A DNA stretch of 64,000 bases from Streptomyces sp. NBC_01689 (lineage in GTDB: Bacteria; Actinomycetota; Actinomycetes; Streptomycetales; Streptomycetaceae), in the NCBI RefSeq assembly GCF_036250675.1, contig NZ_CP109592.1, positions 5,642,001 through 5,706,000 on the forward strand, given 5' to 3'. Made by a program: the position numbers and the translations under genes. The notes below the pieces were generated by a model. The model searched no databases. It was given only the letters and a program-made list of their open reading frames with translations, and was not told where the DNA came from. Positions 34,558 through 44,085 of this stretch are shown here, in pieces (position 1 is the first letter of the stretch; the number at the start of each line of letters is the position of its first letter).

Positions 34558-36063
34558 TCAGCGTCCGCTGCCGCCGCCCAGGGGGCCCAGCCAGTCCGCG
34601 AGCTTGCCGCCCTGGCCCACCGCGCGCAGCCGTCGCTCGGCGGCGTCGCGGACCGGGTCGGTGGCCACGACCAGCAGTTCGTCACCGCGTCGCAGCACCG
34701 TCGTGGGCAGCGGTACGAAGGAGGTCCCGTCGCGCACGACGAGGGTGACGGCGGCGCCCGGGGGCATGCGCAGCTCGGCGACCTCGACGCCGTGCATGCG
34801 TGACCCCTTGGGGATCGCCACGGACAGCAGGTGCCCGCGCAGCCGTTCCAGGGGCGCTGATTCGATGCCGAGGTCGGCGGGGCCGGTGGACTCGCCCAGC
34901 CGCAGGGTGCGGGCCAGCCAGGGCAGGGTGGGCCCCTGGACGAGGGTGTAGACGACGACCAGGACGAAGACGATGTTGAAGATCCGGCGGCTCTCCTCGA
35001 TGCCGCTGACCATCGGGATGGTCGCCAGGATGATGGGCACGGCGCCGCGCAGGCCCGCCCAGGACATGAGGGTCTGTTCCTGCCAGGGGACGCGGAAGGG
35101 CAGCAGGGCGGTGAAGACGCTCAGCGGCCGGGCCACCACGGTCAGCGCGAGGCCGATGACGAGCGCGGGCCAGATGTCGTCGCCCATCTCGTGCGGTGTG
35201 ACGAGCAGGCCGAGCAGGACGAACATGCCGATCTGGGCGATCCAGCCGAGTCCCTCGGCGAAGCCCCGGGTGGCGGGCCAGTGCGGCAGCCTGGCGTTGC
35301 CGAGCAGCATCGCGGCGAGATAGACGGCCAGGAAGCCGCTGCCGTGCGCGAGGGCGCCGGCCGCGTAGGCGGTGACGGCGATCGCCATCACCGCGATCGG
35401 GTAGAGGCCGGAGGCGGGCAGCGCGACGTGCCGCAGCCCCCAGGAGCCGAGCCAGCCGACCGCGAGCCCCATGGCCGCGCCGATCGCCAGCTCCAGGGCT
35501 ATCTCTCCCACCAGCACGTACCAGTGCTCCACGGGGCCCGCCGTGCTGAACGCGACGACGAGGATGACCACCGGGGCGTCGTTGAAGCCCGACTCGGCCT
35601 CCAGGACGGCCGTCACGCGGGAGGGGAGGGGGACCTTGCGGAGCACCGAGAAGACCGCCGCGGCGTCCGTAGAGGAGACCACCGCGCCGATGATGAGCGC
35701 CTGCCGCCACTCCAGGTCGATCAGGACGTGGGCGGCGGCGGCCGTGACCCCCACGCTCGCCGCCACACCGGCCACCGCAAGCGAGGCGGCGGCCGGAAGG
35801 ACCGGCTTGATCTCCTTCCACTTCGTGCCGAGGCCGCCCTCGGCCAGGATCACGACGAGGGCCGCGTATCCGATGACCTGGGTCATCTCGGCGTTGCTGA
35901 AGTGGATGTCGCCGACGCCGTCCTGGCCCATGGCCATGCCGATGCCGAGGTAGACGAGCAGGCTGGGGAGCCCGCTGCGGGAGGAGATCCGAACCGCCGC
36001 CACCGCGACGAGCAGGACGAGCGAGCAGACGAGCAGGAGCTGGTTGAGGTGGTGGACAGTCAG
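34558..36063 (-). CDS. K+/H+ antiporter, CPA1 (NhaP2/CvrA) type
   Basis: The 501-residue protein joins a CPA1 membrane domain of 12-13 helices to a C-terminal TrkA-C-like domain. Ion-binding residues are in VVSSTDAAAVFSVLRK and AVLEAESGFNDAPVVILV, the SGFND motif of this family. The tail at about 400-500 (LSVAIPKGSRMHGVEVAEL) resembles RCK/TrkA-C regulatory domains that bind nucleotides. It should exchange cytoplasmic K+ or Na+ for protons. The start is uncertain: CTG at 36063 follows AAGGGA with good spacing, while GTG at 36093 lacks a site and adds arginine-rich residues. Confidence 0.88.
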   Translation of the reverse strand: MTVHHLNQLLLVCSLVLLVAVAAVRISSRSGLPSLLVYLGIGMAMGQDGVGDIHFSNAEMTQVIGYAALVVILAEGGLGTKWKEIKPVLPAAASLAVAGVAASVGVTAAAAHVLIDLEWRQALIIGAVVSSTDAAAVFSVLRKVPLPSRVTAVLEAESGFNDAPVVILVVAFSTAGPVEHWYVLVGEIALELAIGAAMGLAVGWLGSWGLRHVALPASGLYPIAVMAIAVTAYAAGALAHGSGFLAVYLAAMLLGNARLPHWPATRGFAEGLGWIAQIGMFVLLGLLVTPHEMGDDIWPALVIGLALTVVARPLSVFTALLPFRVPWQEQTLMSWAGLRGAVPIILATIPMVSGIEESRRIFNIVFVLVVVYTLVQGPTLPWLARTLRLGESTGPADLGIESAPLERLRGHLLSVAIPKGSRMHGVEVAELRMPPGAAVTLVVRDGTSFVPLPTTVLRRGDELLVVATDPVRDAAERRLRAVGQGGKLADWLGPLGGGSGR

Positions 36064-36318
36064 CGGCCGTTCCCTTCTCGCCGATCCGGGCACGGGGTCC
36101 GAGCTTGTCGATCCGGGCGCCGGAAGTCGGTACAGCGATCCAAGTACTTCGTTACCTTACCTAACTCTTGACGCTTTCTTGACGCTCTCGGGGCCGAGAT
36201 CAAACGCTCGGCCGTCCGGGTACCCGACTCCGCGTCAAGGCGCGCCGGGCCCTGCGCCTATGGTTGCTCCAGCACTCCAGGACCGCCTGCCGCTCGCGTT
36301 AGGACAGCAAGGACAGCG

Positions 36319-39090
36319 ATGCCCCCGAACACCACCGCCTCTTCCGGCCAAAAGCCCGGCAAGTCCGGCAGGAAGAAGGGGCGCCGCGCCCGTCTGATCC
36401 TGATCGTCCTGGTTCTGGCCCTGATCGGGGGCGTGGCCTACGGGGGGTACTGGGGAGTCAGCACCGTCCGGGCCTCCTTCCCGCAGACCAAGGGCTCGCT
36501 CACGCTCGAAGGGCTCTCCGGGCCCGTCGACGTGAAGCGGGACGGCTACGGGATCCCGCAGATCTACGCGTCCTCCGACGCGGACCTGTTCATGGCCCAG
36601 GGCTACGTCCAGGCGCAGGACCGGTTCTACGAGATGGACGTGCGCCGGCACATGACCTCGGGCCGGCTGTCCGAGATGTTCGGCAAGGGCCAGGTCAAGA
36701 ACGACGAGTTCCTGCGCACCCTGGGCTGGAACCGGGTCGCCCAGCGGGAGTACGACGCCAAGCTGTCGGCCTCCACGAAGAAGTACCTGCAGGCGTACGC
36801 CAAGGGAGTCAACGCCTACCTGAAGGGCAAGGACGGCAAGGACATCTCCCTGGAGTACGCGGCCCTCGGTCTCACCAACGACTACAAGCCCGAGCAGTGG
36901 ACCCCGGTCGACTCGGTGGCCTGGCTCAAGGCAATGGCCTGGGACCTGCGCGGCAACATGCAGGAGGAGATCGACCGCTCCCTGATGACCAGCCGTCTGG
37001 GCCCGAAGCAGATCGCCGACCTGTACCCGGAGTACCCGTACGACCGGAACAAGGCGATCACGCAGGAGGGCGCGTACGACAGCGTCACGCAGTCGTACGT
37101 CCAGAAGGGGGCGCAGACCTCCGGGAGCACCGGGGGGTCGGGCGCGGGCACCGGACTGGCCGGGAACACGACGGCGCCGGACGGGCTGCAGAGCCAGCTC
37201 TCCAAGCTCTACGACGTCCTCGACGACGTGCCCACGGCCGTCGGCGTCAACGGCAACGGCATCGGCTCCAACTCGTGGGTCGTGGCGGGCGACCGCACCA
37301 TCACGGGCAAGCCGCTGCTCGCCAACGACCCGCACCTGTCGGCCTCGCTGCCCTCGGTCTGGTACCAGATGGGCCTGCACTGCACCGCGGTCTCCAGCAA
37401 GTGCCAGTACGACGTCTCGGGGTACACCTTCGCCGGTATGCCCGGCGTGATAATCGGCCACAACCAGAACATCGCCTGGGGCATGACCAACTCCGGGGTC
37501 GACGTCACGGACCTGTACCTGGAGAAGATCACCGGCGCCGGCTACCAGTTCGACGGCAAGGTGCTGCCCTTCACCACCCGCAAGGAGACGATCAAGATCG
37601 CGGGCGGTGGCAGCAAGACGATCGTCGTGCGCACCACCAACAACGGGCCGCTGCTGTCCGACCGCGACGACGAACTGGTCAAGGTCGGCAAGAAGGCGAC
37701 CGTCGACGCGGCGGCCCCCGACCGCGGCGACGGCTACGCGATCGCGCTGCGCTGGACCGCTCTGGACCCGGGCACCTCCATGGACGCCGTCTTCCGGCTC
37801 GACAAGGCGTCGGGCTGGGACGAGTTCCGCAAGGCGGCCGAGTCCTTCGAGGTCCCCTCGCAGAACCTGGTCTACGCCGACGGCAAGGGCGCCAAGGGCC
37901 ACATCGGCTACCAGCTGCCGGGCAAGATCCCGACCCGCGCCAAGGGCGACGACGGTTCGCTGCCCTCGCCCGGCTGGGACTCCAAGTACCGGTGGACCGG
38001 CTACATCAAGCAGTCCGAACTGCCCTACGAGTTCGACCCGGGGCGCGGCTACATCGTCACCGCCAACCAGGCCGTCGTCGACAAGGACAAGTACCCCTAC
38101 ACGCTCACCACGGACTGGGGCTACGGCGCGCGCAGCCAGCGGATCACCGATCTGATCAAGACGAAGACCGACGGCGGCGGCAAGATGTCGACCGACGACA
38201 TGCGGCAGATGCAGCTGGACAACAGCAGCGAGATCGCGAAGCTGATCGTGCCGAAGCTGCTCAAGCTGGACATCGCCGACAAGAACGTCCGCCAGGCGCA
38301 GAAGCTCCTGGAGGGCTGGGACTACACCCAGGACGCGGACTCCGCGGCGGCCGCGTACTTCAACGCGGTCTGGCGCAACATCCTCAAGCTCGCCTTCGGC
38401 AACAAGCTGCCCAAGGAGCTGCGGGTCAAGGGCCAGTGCCTGTACGTCGACCCGGTCGACACCACGGGTCCCGCGGACGACGACCGCAAGGTCGTCGAGT
38501 GCGGTCAGCGCGACGCCGACCAGGCGCAGCCGGACGGCGGCGACCGCTGGTTCGAGGTGGTCCGCAACATCATCGACGACGAGCACAACGACTGGTGGAA
38601 GGCGCCCAAGACGCGTCTCGACAAGGCGATCGACACCCGCGACGGGCTCTTCGCGCGGGCCATGAAGGACGCCCGGTGGGAGCTGACCGCCAAGCTCGGC
38701 AAGGACCTCGACAGCTGGAGCTGGGGCCGGCTGCACCGCCTGTTCCTGAAGAACCAGACCCTGGGCACCGAGGGCCCGTCCTTCCTGAAGTACATGCTCA
38801 ACCGCGGCCCCTGGAAGCTCAGCGGCGGCGAGGCGACGGTCAACGCGACCGGCTGGAACGCCGCGGGCGGCTACGGAGTGGTCTGGGTGCCGTCCATGCG
38901 GATGGTGGTCAACCTCGACGACCTCGACAAGTCGAAGTGGATCAACCTCTCCGGAGCGTCCGGGCACGCCTACAGCGCCCACTACACCGACCAGACGGAC
39001 AAGTGGGCGAAGGGCGAGCTGCTGCCCTGGGCCTTCTCGGCCAAGGCGGTCGACGAGAGCACGAGCGACACCCTGGTGCTCAAGCCATGA
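36319..39090 (+). CDS. Penicillin acylase family protein
   Basis: This 923-residue Ntn-hydrolase is anchored by one N-terminal transmembrane segment (residues 25-45, LILIVLVLALIGGVAYGGYW) and acts outside the membrane. The alpha chain precedes an autocleavage site at Gly316-Ser317 in GIGSNSWVVAG. Ser317 becomes the N-terminal nucleophile. NDPHLSASLPSVWYQ follows as in all family members. Some relatives hydrolyse beta-lactam side chains and others acyl-homoserine lactones; the substrate here is unknown. The ATG at 36319 fits. The upstream gap carries two copies of CTTGACGCT 11 bp apart (36167 and 36178). Confidence 0.93.
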   Translation: MPPNTTASSGQKPGKSGRKKGRRARLILIVLVLALIGGVAYGGYWGVSTVRASFPQTKGSLTLEGLSGPVDVKRDGYGIPQIYASSDADLFMAQGYVQAQDRFYEMDVRRHMTSGRLSEMFGKGQVKNDEFLRTLGWNRVAQREYDAKLSASTKKYLQAYAKGVNAYLKGKDGKDISLEYAALGLTNDYKPEQWTPVDSVAWLKAMAWDLRGNMQEEIDRSLMTSRLGPKQIADLYPEYPYDRNKAITQEGAYDSVTQSYVQKGAQTSGSTGGSGAGTGLAGNTTAPDGLQSQLSKLYDVLDDVPTAVGVNGNGIGSNSWVVAGDRTITGKPLLANDPHLSASLPSVWYQMGLHCTAVSSKCQYDVSGYTFAGMPGVIIGHNQNIAWGMTNSGVDVTDLYLEKITGAGYQFDGKVLPFTTRKETIKIAGGGSKTIVVRTTNNGPLLSDRDDELVKVGKKATVDAAAPDRGDGYAIALRWTALDPGTSMDAVFRLDKASGWDEFRKAAESFEVPSQNLVYADGKGAKGHIGYQLPGKIPTRAKGDDGSLPSPGWDSKYRWTGYIKQSELPYEFDPGRGYIVTANQAVVDKDKYPYTLTTDWGYGARSQRITDLIKTKTDGGGKMSTDDMRQMQLDNSSEIAKLIVPKLLKLDIADKNVRQAQKLLEGWDYTQDADSAAAAYFNAVWRNILKLAFGNKLPKELRVKGQCLYVDPVDTTGPADDDRKVVECGQRDADQAQPDGGDRWFEVVRNIIDDEHNDWWKAPKTRLDKAIDTRDGLFARAMKDARWELTAKLGKDLDSWSWGRLHRLFLKNQTLGTEGPSFLKYMLNRGPWKLSGGEATVNATGWNAAGGYGVVWVPSMRMVVNLDDLDKSKWINLSGASGHAYSAHYTDQTDKWAKGELLPWAFSAKAVDESTSDTLVLKP

Positions 39091-39112
39091 GGCGCTGACG
39101 GCGCATCGCCCC

Positions 39113-39146
39113 GAGGGGCCCTCCACGCACGCGTGGAGGGCCCCTC
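39113..39146. terminator. Palindromic terminator between convergent genes
   Basis: Arms of 16 bases (GAGGGGCCCTCCACGC and its complement) meet around two bases, so the real loop is probably larger. It separates the acylase gene from the convergent cyclo-ligase gene. Confidence 0.8.
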
Positions 39147-39182
39147 ACGCGTCCCGCGGGCGGCCTGGGGCGAGGGGTGACG

Positions 39183-39797
39183 TCATCGGAAGCGGCGTAC
39201 CCCCGAAGGCGTCACCACCGCGTGCACCGGACGGTCGTGCGGCTCGCGCGGCACGTCGTCCACGACCTCGGTGTCGTACAGGAGCACCACCAGGGCCGGA
39301 TCCGATCCCGCGCGCTCCAGGCGGGCCAGTACGCGGTCGTAGGAGCCGCCCCCGCGCCCCAGCCGCAGTCCGTGCCGGTCCACCGCGAGGCCGGGCAGCA
39401 GGACGGTGTCGGCCGCCAGTACGGCCCCGGGGCCCAGGCGTTCACCAGCGGGCTCCAAGAGGGCCATCCGCCCGCCGTGTCGGACACGGGTCAGCGAGCC
39501 CCCGCCCGCGTACGCGCCCCAGTCCAGGTCGTCGTCGGCCATGAGGACCGGCAACAGGACGCGTACGCCCCGGGCGTGCAGCGCGTCCAGGAGCGCGAGG
39601 GTGCCCGGCTCGCTCCCCACGGAGACGTACGCCGCGACGGTGCGCGCCCGCGCCAACTCGGGAAGCTCCAGCGCGCGCACGGCCAGCGCTTCGGCCGTCT
39701 CCCGCAGGTCACCGGCTGTCAACCTGCTTCTCACCGCGAGGAATCCCTGACGCAACATTCGCTTGTCAGGCTCTGCCTCACGTCCGACGTGGTTCAT
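39183..39797 (-). CDS. 5-formyltetrahydrofolate cyclo-ligase
   Basis: This 204-residue enzyme converts 5-formyl-THF with ATP to 5,10-methenyl-THF. The substrate and ATP sites are visible as KRMLRQGFLAVR near the N-terminus, AYVSVGSEPGTLALLDAL, VLLPGLAVDRHGLRLGRGGG (the main signature) and YDRVLARL. The ATG at 39797 follows GGGAGCG with good spacing. It is divergent from galU, and the shared gap contains the palindrome CTCATATGAG at 39825-39834. The same divergent pair occurs in mycobacteria (Rv0992c and Rv0993). Confidence 0.9.
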   Translation of the reverse strand: MNHVGREAEPDKRMLRQGFLAVRSRLTAGDLRETAEALAVRALELPELARARTVAAYVSVGSEPGTLALLDALHARGVRVLLPVLMADDDLDWGAYAGGGSLTRVRHGGRMALLEPAGERLGPGAVLAADTVLLPGLAVDRHGLRLGRGGGSYDRVLARLERAGSDPALVVLLYDTEVVDDVPREPHDRPVHAVVTPSGVRRFR

Positions 39798-39890
39798 GGA
39801 TCGCTCCCGTTGGTTCTTTATGCGCTCATATGAGAGCCAACTGACCGGAGCCACAGATTCTGCTCATAGCCACCGGATATGGTTACGGGC

Positions 39891-40802
39891 ATGACTGAGT
39901 CGCACCCCAGGATCAGCAAGGCTGTCATCCCCGCAGCGGGCCTCGGCACCCGGTTCCTGCCGGCCACGAAGGCCACTCCCAAGGAGATGCTGCCGGTCGT
40001 CGACAAGCCGGCGATCCAGTACGTGGTCGAAGAGGCCGTGTCGGCGGGTCTCGACGACGTCCTGATGATCACGGGACGCAACAAGCGCCCCCTCGAGGAC
40101 CACTTCGACCGCAACTACGAACTGGAGTCGGCCCTCCAGAAGAAGGGCGACGCGCGCAGGCTCGCCAAGGTCCAGGAGTCCAGCGACCTCGCGACCATGC
40201 ACTACGTGCGCCAGGGCGACCCCAAGGGCCTCGGCCACGCGGTCCTGTGCGCCGCCCCGCACGTCGGCCAGGAACCCTTCGCGGTCCTCCTCGGCGACGA
40301 CCTGATCGACCCCCGGGACCCCCTGCTCGCCCGCATGGTCGAGGTCCAGGAGCGGCACGGCGGCAGCGTCGTCGCGCTCATGGAGGTCGAGCCCGAGCAG
40401 ATCCACCTCTACGGCTCCGCCGCCGTGGAGACCACCGCCGAGAGCGACCTGGTCAAGGTGACCGGCCTGGTCGAGAAGCCGGACCCGGCGGACGCCCCCA
40501 GCAATTACGCGATCATCGGGCGCTACGTCCTCGACCCGCACATCTTCGACATACTGCGCAAGACCGAGCCGGGCCGCGGCGGCGAGATCCAGCTCACCGA
40601 CGCCCTCCAGCAGCTCGCCGCCGACGAGAAGGTCGGCGGCCCGGTGCACGGCGTCGTCTTCAAGGGCCGGCGCTATGACACCGGGGACCGCGGCGACTAT
40701 CTGCGTGCCATTGTCAGACTCGCGTGCGAACGTGAGGACCTGGGCCCGGACTTCCGTGCCTGGCTCCGCAGTTACGTAGCCGAGGAGATGCAGGGATCTT
40801 GA
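39891..40802 (+). CDS. galU: UTP-glucose-1-phosphate uridylyltransferase
   Basis: The 303-residue nucleotidyltransferase makes UDP-glucose. It shows KAVIPAAGLGTRFLPATKA (nucleotide-binding loop), EMLPVVDKPAIQYVVEEA, GLGHAVLCA, LLGDDLID (metal Asp) and VEKP. The product feeds cell-wall glycans, trehalose and galactose metabolism. The ATG at 39891 is 12 bp into the longest frame; a -10-like TATGGT lies just upstream, so the leader is very short. It overlaps the following moeA/glp gene by 4 bp, forming one operon. Confidence 0.95.
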   Translation: MTESHPRISKAVIPAAGLGTRFLPATKATPKEMLPVVDKPAIQYVVEEAVSAGLDDVLMITGRNKRPLEDHFDRNYELESALQKKGDARRLAKVQESSDLATMHYVRQGDPKGLGHAVLCAAPHVGQEPFAVLLGDDLIDPRDPLLARMVEVQERHGGSVVALMEVEPEQIHLYGSAAVETTAESDLVKVTGLVEKPDPADAPSNYAIIGRYVLDPHIFDILRKTEPGRGGEIQLTDALQQLAADEKVGGPVHGVVFKGRRYDTGDRGDYLRAIVRLACEREDLGPDFRAWLRSYVAEEMQGS

Positions 40803-42121
40803 GCAGCGCCGCCGCCCGCCCGACCGGCCAGGACCGCCTCTGGTCGGTGGACGACCACCTGGAGGACATCCTCGCCACCGTCCGCCCCCTCGAACCCATC
40901 GAGCTGCAACTCCTCGACGCCCAGGGCTGCGTCCTGGTCGAGGACGTCACGGTGCCGGTCTCCCTGCCGCCGTTCGACAACAGCTCGATGGACGGGTACG
41001 CGGTGCGGGTCGCGGACGTCTCGGGCGCCGGCGAGGAGTATCCGGCGGTCCTCACCGTCGTCGGCGACGTCGCGGCGGGCGGCGCGGAGCTTCCGCACGT
41101 GGGCCCCGGGCAGGCCGCCCGCATCATGACCGGCGCCCCGCTGCCGCCCGGCGCCGAGGCCGTCGTCCCGGTCGAGTGGACCGACGGGGGACTCGGCGAG
41201 GGCCCGGTCTCCGGGATGCGCGCCCACAGCGCCTCCCCCGAGGGCGCCTCCGGCCAGGTGCGGGTGCACCGCCCGGCGGAGGCGCGCGCCCACGTACGGG
41301 CCGAGGGCAGCGACGTCCGCGCGGGCGACCTCGCCCTTCGCGCGGGCACGATCCTCGGCCCCCCGCAGCTCGGCCTGCTGGCCGCGATCGGCCGCGGCAC
41401 CGTCCGGGTGCGCCCCCGCCCGCGGGTGGTCGTGCTCTCCACCGGCAGCGAACTGGTGCAGCCGGGCGAGCCGTTGGACACCGGCCAGATCTACGACTCC
41501 AACAGCTTCGCCCTGTGCGCCGCCGCCCGCGACGCCGGAGCCATCGGCTACCGGGTGGGCGCCGTCGCCGACGACGCCGAGACCCTCCGCTCCACCATCG
41601 AGGACCAGCTCATCCGCGCCGACCTGCTGGTCACCACCGGCGGCGTCAGCGTCGGCGCGTACGACGTCGTCAAGGAGGCCCTCTCCTCGGTGGGTGACGA
41701 GGACGAGGAGGGCGGCGGCGTGGACTTCCGCACCCTCGCCATGCAGCCCGGCAAGCCCCAGGGCTTCGGCTCCATCGGCCCCGACCACACCCCGCTGCTC
41801 GCCCTGCCGGGCAACCCGGTGTCGTCGTACGTCTCCTTCGAACTGTTCGTCCGCCCCGCGATCCGCACCCTCATGGGCCTGAGCGACGTCCACCGCCCCA
41901 CCGTGCGCGCGACGCTCGACGCCGAAAAGGCGCTGACCTCGCCCTCGGGACGCCGGCAGTTCCTGCGGGGGACGTACACGGACGGCGCGGTGACGCCCGT
42001 CGGCGGCGCCGGGTCCCACCTGGTCGCGGCGCTCGCGCACGCCGACGCGCTGATCGTCGTACCCGAGGACACCACGTCGGTCGAACCCGGCACCGAGGTC
42101 GAAGTGGTCCTGCTCGGCTGA
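40799..42121 (+). CDS. glp: MoeA/gephyrin-like protein, probable division factor Glp
   Basis: The 440-residue protein has the complete MoeA fold: domain with [15 protein letters not shown], the swivel domain with [17 protein letters not shown], the MPT-binding domain with [20 protein letters not shown] and [17 protein letters not shown], and [16 protein letters not shown]. In E. coli MoeA an acidic residue follows GVSVG; here it is Ala. MoeA inserts molybdate into adenylated molybdopterin. However, in Corynebacterium a gephyrin-like Glp in this same galU-rimJ-glpR setting binds FtsZ and a membrane receptor. The sepX/glpR gene two kilobases downstream supports the division role here. A TTG start overlaps galU. 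Both roles are possible. Confidence 0.85.
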   Translation: MSSAAARPTGQDRLWSVDDHLEDILATVRPLEPIELQLLDAQGCVLVEDVTVPVSLPPFDNSSMDGYAVRVADVSGAGEEYPAVLTVVGDVAAGGAELPHVGPGQAARIMTGAPLPPGAEAVVPVEWTDGGLGEGPVSGMRAHSASPEGASGQVRVHRPAEARAHVRAEGSDVRAGDLALRAGTILGPPQLGLLAAIGRGTVRVRPRPRVVVLSTGSELVQPGEPLDTGQIYDSNSFALCAAARDAGAIGYRVGAVADDAETLRSTIEDQLIRADLLVTTGGVSVGAYDVVKEALSSVGDEDEEGGGVDFRTLAMQPGKPQGFGSIGPDHTPLLALPGNPVSSYVSFELFVRPAIRTLMGLSDVHRPTVRATLDAEKALTSPSGRRQFLRGTYTDGAVTPVGGAGSHLVAALAHADALIVVPEDTTSVEPGTEVEVVLLG

Positions 42122-42240
42122 GCCGAGGCGGTCGTGCCCGGCCGCCCGACCGGGGCCCGGGAGGGTCCTGCCCGGCTGCCCGCCCCGAGTTGGCGGTACC
42201 GTGTCGCGCACAACAGGCCCGACCGGGAGCGCTGCCGCAC

Positions 42241-42720
42241 ATGAGTACGCAGGACCGACTGACCCACATCGACGAGGCGGGCGCCGCCCGCATGGTCGAC
42301 GTCTCCGGGAAGGACGTGACCGCGCGCACCGCCCGCGCCAGCGGCCGGGTCCTGGTCTCCCCCCGTGTGGTCGAACTGCTGCGCGGTGGGGGAGTGCCCA
42401 AGGGCGACGCCCTGGCCACCGCGCGGATCGCGGGCATCATGGGCGCCAAGCGCACCCCGGATCTCATCCCCCTGTGCCACCCGTTGGCGGTGTCGGGTGT
42501 CGAGGTCGGCCTGACCGTCGCGGACGACGCCGTCGAGATCCTCGCGACCGTGCGGACCACCGACCGCACGGGCGTCGAGATGGAGGCGCTCACGGCGGTC
42601 AGCGTGGCCGCCCTCACCGTCATCGACATGGTCAAGGCGGTCGACAAGGCGGCGGTCATCACGGACGTGCGCGTCGAGGAGAAGACCGGCGGGAAGTCGG
42701 GCGACTGGAGCCGGGCATGA
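42241..42720 (+). CDS. moaC: Cyclic pyranopterin monophosphate synthase
   Basis: This 159-residue enzyme works with MoaA in the first step of molybdenum cofactor synthesis. Family blocks are [38 protein letters not shown] and [18 protein letters not shown], with KAVDK before the last helix. The active-site Lys and Asp lie in [13 protein letters not shown]. The ATG at 42241 fits the family length. The gene overlaps mog by 4 bp. Confidence 0.95.
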   Translation: MSTQDRLTHIDEAGAARMVDVSGKDVTARTARASGRVLVSPRVVELLRGGGVPKGDALATARIAGIMGAKRTPDLIPLCHPLAVSGVEVGLTVADDAVEILATVRTTDRTGVEMEALTAVSVAALTVIDMVKAVDKAAVITDVRVEEKTGGKSGDWSRA

Positions 42721-43229
42721 CGTCCCCCTCCTACCGGGCCCTCGTGGTCACCGCCTCCAACCGGGCCTCCGCGGGCGTCTACGCGGACCGGGGCGGCCCG
42801 CTGATCGCCGAGGGGCTCACCTCGTACGGCTTCACGGTCGACGGCCCCCGGGTGGTTCCCGACGGCGACCCGGTCGAGGCGGCGCTGCGCGCCGGTGTCG
42901 AGGCCGGGTACGACGTCATCGTGACCACCGGCGGCACCGGGATCTCGCCCACCGACCGGACGCCCGAGGCGACCAGACGGGTGGTCGATCACGAGGTGCC
43001 GGGCATTCCTGAGGCCATCCGGGCGTTCGGAAGGGAGAAGGTCGCCACGGCGGCCCTCTCCCGGGGGCTCGCCGGAGTCGCGGGACGGACGCTCATCGTC
43101 AACCTGCCGGGTTCCACCGGCGGGGTGAAGGACGGTCTGGCCGTCCTGGAGCCCCTCTTGGTCCACGCCGTGGAGCAGATCCGCGGCGGCGACCACCCCA
43201 GACCCAGCAGCAATGGGGGTGCGAGCTGA
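42717..43229 (+). CDS. mog: MoaB/Mog family molybdopterin protein
   Basis: This 170-residue protein of the MogA/MoaB fold adenylates molybdopterin before metal insertion. The N-terminus is [20 protein letters not shown], the binding loop [19 protein letters not shown], and the end [19 protein letters not shown]. It overlaps moaC (ATGA) at its start and the rimJ-like gene at its end. With moaC and the MoeA homologue it makes a compact cofactor cluster. Confidence 0.92.
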   Translation: MTSPSYRALVVTASNRASAGVYADRGGPLIAEGLTSYGFTVDGPRVVPDGDPVEAALRAGVEAGYDVIVTTGGTGISPTDRTPEATRRVVDHEVPGIPEAIRAFGREKVATAALSRGLAGVAGRTLIVNLPGSTGGVKDGLAVLEPLLVHAVEQIRGGDHPRPSSNGGAS

Positions 43230-43864
43230 ACAGCCCGTCCTGGCCCGTCGAGCTGGCGGACGGCGATGTCGTCCTCCGGCCGATAAAGGTGCGCGACCAG
43301 CGGGCCTGGCGCGAGGTGAACCGGCGCAACCGCGACTGGCTGCGGCCGTGGGAGGCGACCATTCCGCCGCCCACACCCAGCGGGCCGATAGCGCACCGGC
43401 CGACGTACCGGCAGATGGTCCGCCATCTGCGCGCCGAGGCGAACGCGGGCCGCATGCTGCCCTTCGTGATCGAGTACCAGGGCCGTCTGGTGGGTCAGCT
43501 GACCGTCGCCGGGATCACCTGGGGCTCGATGTGCTCGGGGCACGTCGGCTACTGGGTGGACCAGGCGGTGGCCGGACGCGGGGTGATGCCGACGGCCGTG
43601 GCGCTGGCGACCGACCACTGCTTCCGTACGGTCGGACTGCACCGGATCGAGGTGTGCATTCGCCCGGAGAACGGTCCCAGCCGCCGCGTCGTGGAGAAAC
43701 TCGGATTCCGTGAGGAAGGGCTCCGGCCGCGTTATCTCCACATCGACGGGGCCTGGCGCGACCATCTCGTCTTCGCACTCACCGCGGAAGAGGTGCCCGA
43801 AGGGCTTCTCGGACGCTGGCAGCGGGCACGCTCCCAGAACCGGAGCAGGCCGAGTACCCAGTAA
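43226..43864 (+). CDS. rimJ: RimJ/RimL-type GNAT acetyltransferase
   Basis: The 212-residue GNAT protein has the RimJ layout: VVLRPIKVRDQRAWREVNRR at the front, then GHVGYWVDQAVAGRGVMPTA (acetyl-CoA loop), LHRIEVCIRPENGPSRRVVE and KLGFREEGLRPRYLHIDG. Such enzymes acetylate N-termini of ribosomal or other proteins. The real start seems to be CTG at 43226, overlapping the mog stop, since the frame before GTG 43289 already reads like the family (WPVELADGDVVLRP). The gene also precedes GlpR in mycobacteria and corynebacteria, so its place here is ancestral. Confidence 0.85.
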   Translation: MNSPSWPVELADGDVVLRPIKVRDQRAWREVNRRNRDWLRPWEATIPPPTPSGPIAHRPTYRQMVRHLRAEANAGRMLPFVIEYQGRLVGQLTVAGITWGSMCSGHVGYWVDQAVAGRGVMPTAVALATDHCFRTVGLHRIEVCIRPENGPSRRVVEKLGFREEGLRPRYLHIDGAWRDHLVFALTAEEVPEGLLGRWQRARSQNRSRPSTQ

Positions 43865-44085
43865 ATGAAATGCGTGTTCGAAATTGATCGGCCGGCGATC
43901 ACCTCGGAACCATCTCGGGATCATCTCGATGTCTCTCGGAGTCGTCCCACGGCATTAAATTCACGGGTCTCGGCGGCCTGCTGATCGCATCGGTCACAAA
44001 AAAAGCTCGAAATATCAGCCAGATCGTGCGACACACCGGCTCAATTGGCAGATGGCCTCACGCAAACCCCTCTACCGTGTGAGGC

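Noticed and set aside
36235..39126. 963-residue minus-strand ORF
   Set aside because: Antisense to the penicillin acylase gene, in the frame typical of GC-rich shadows.
40799..42121. Plain call as molybdopterin molybdotransferase only
   Set aside because: The fold fits, but the galU-rimJ-sepX context makes the gephyrin-like division role at least as likely, so both are stated.
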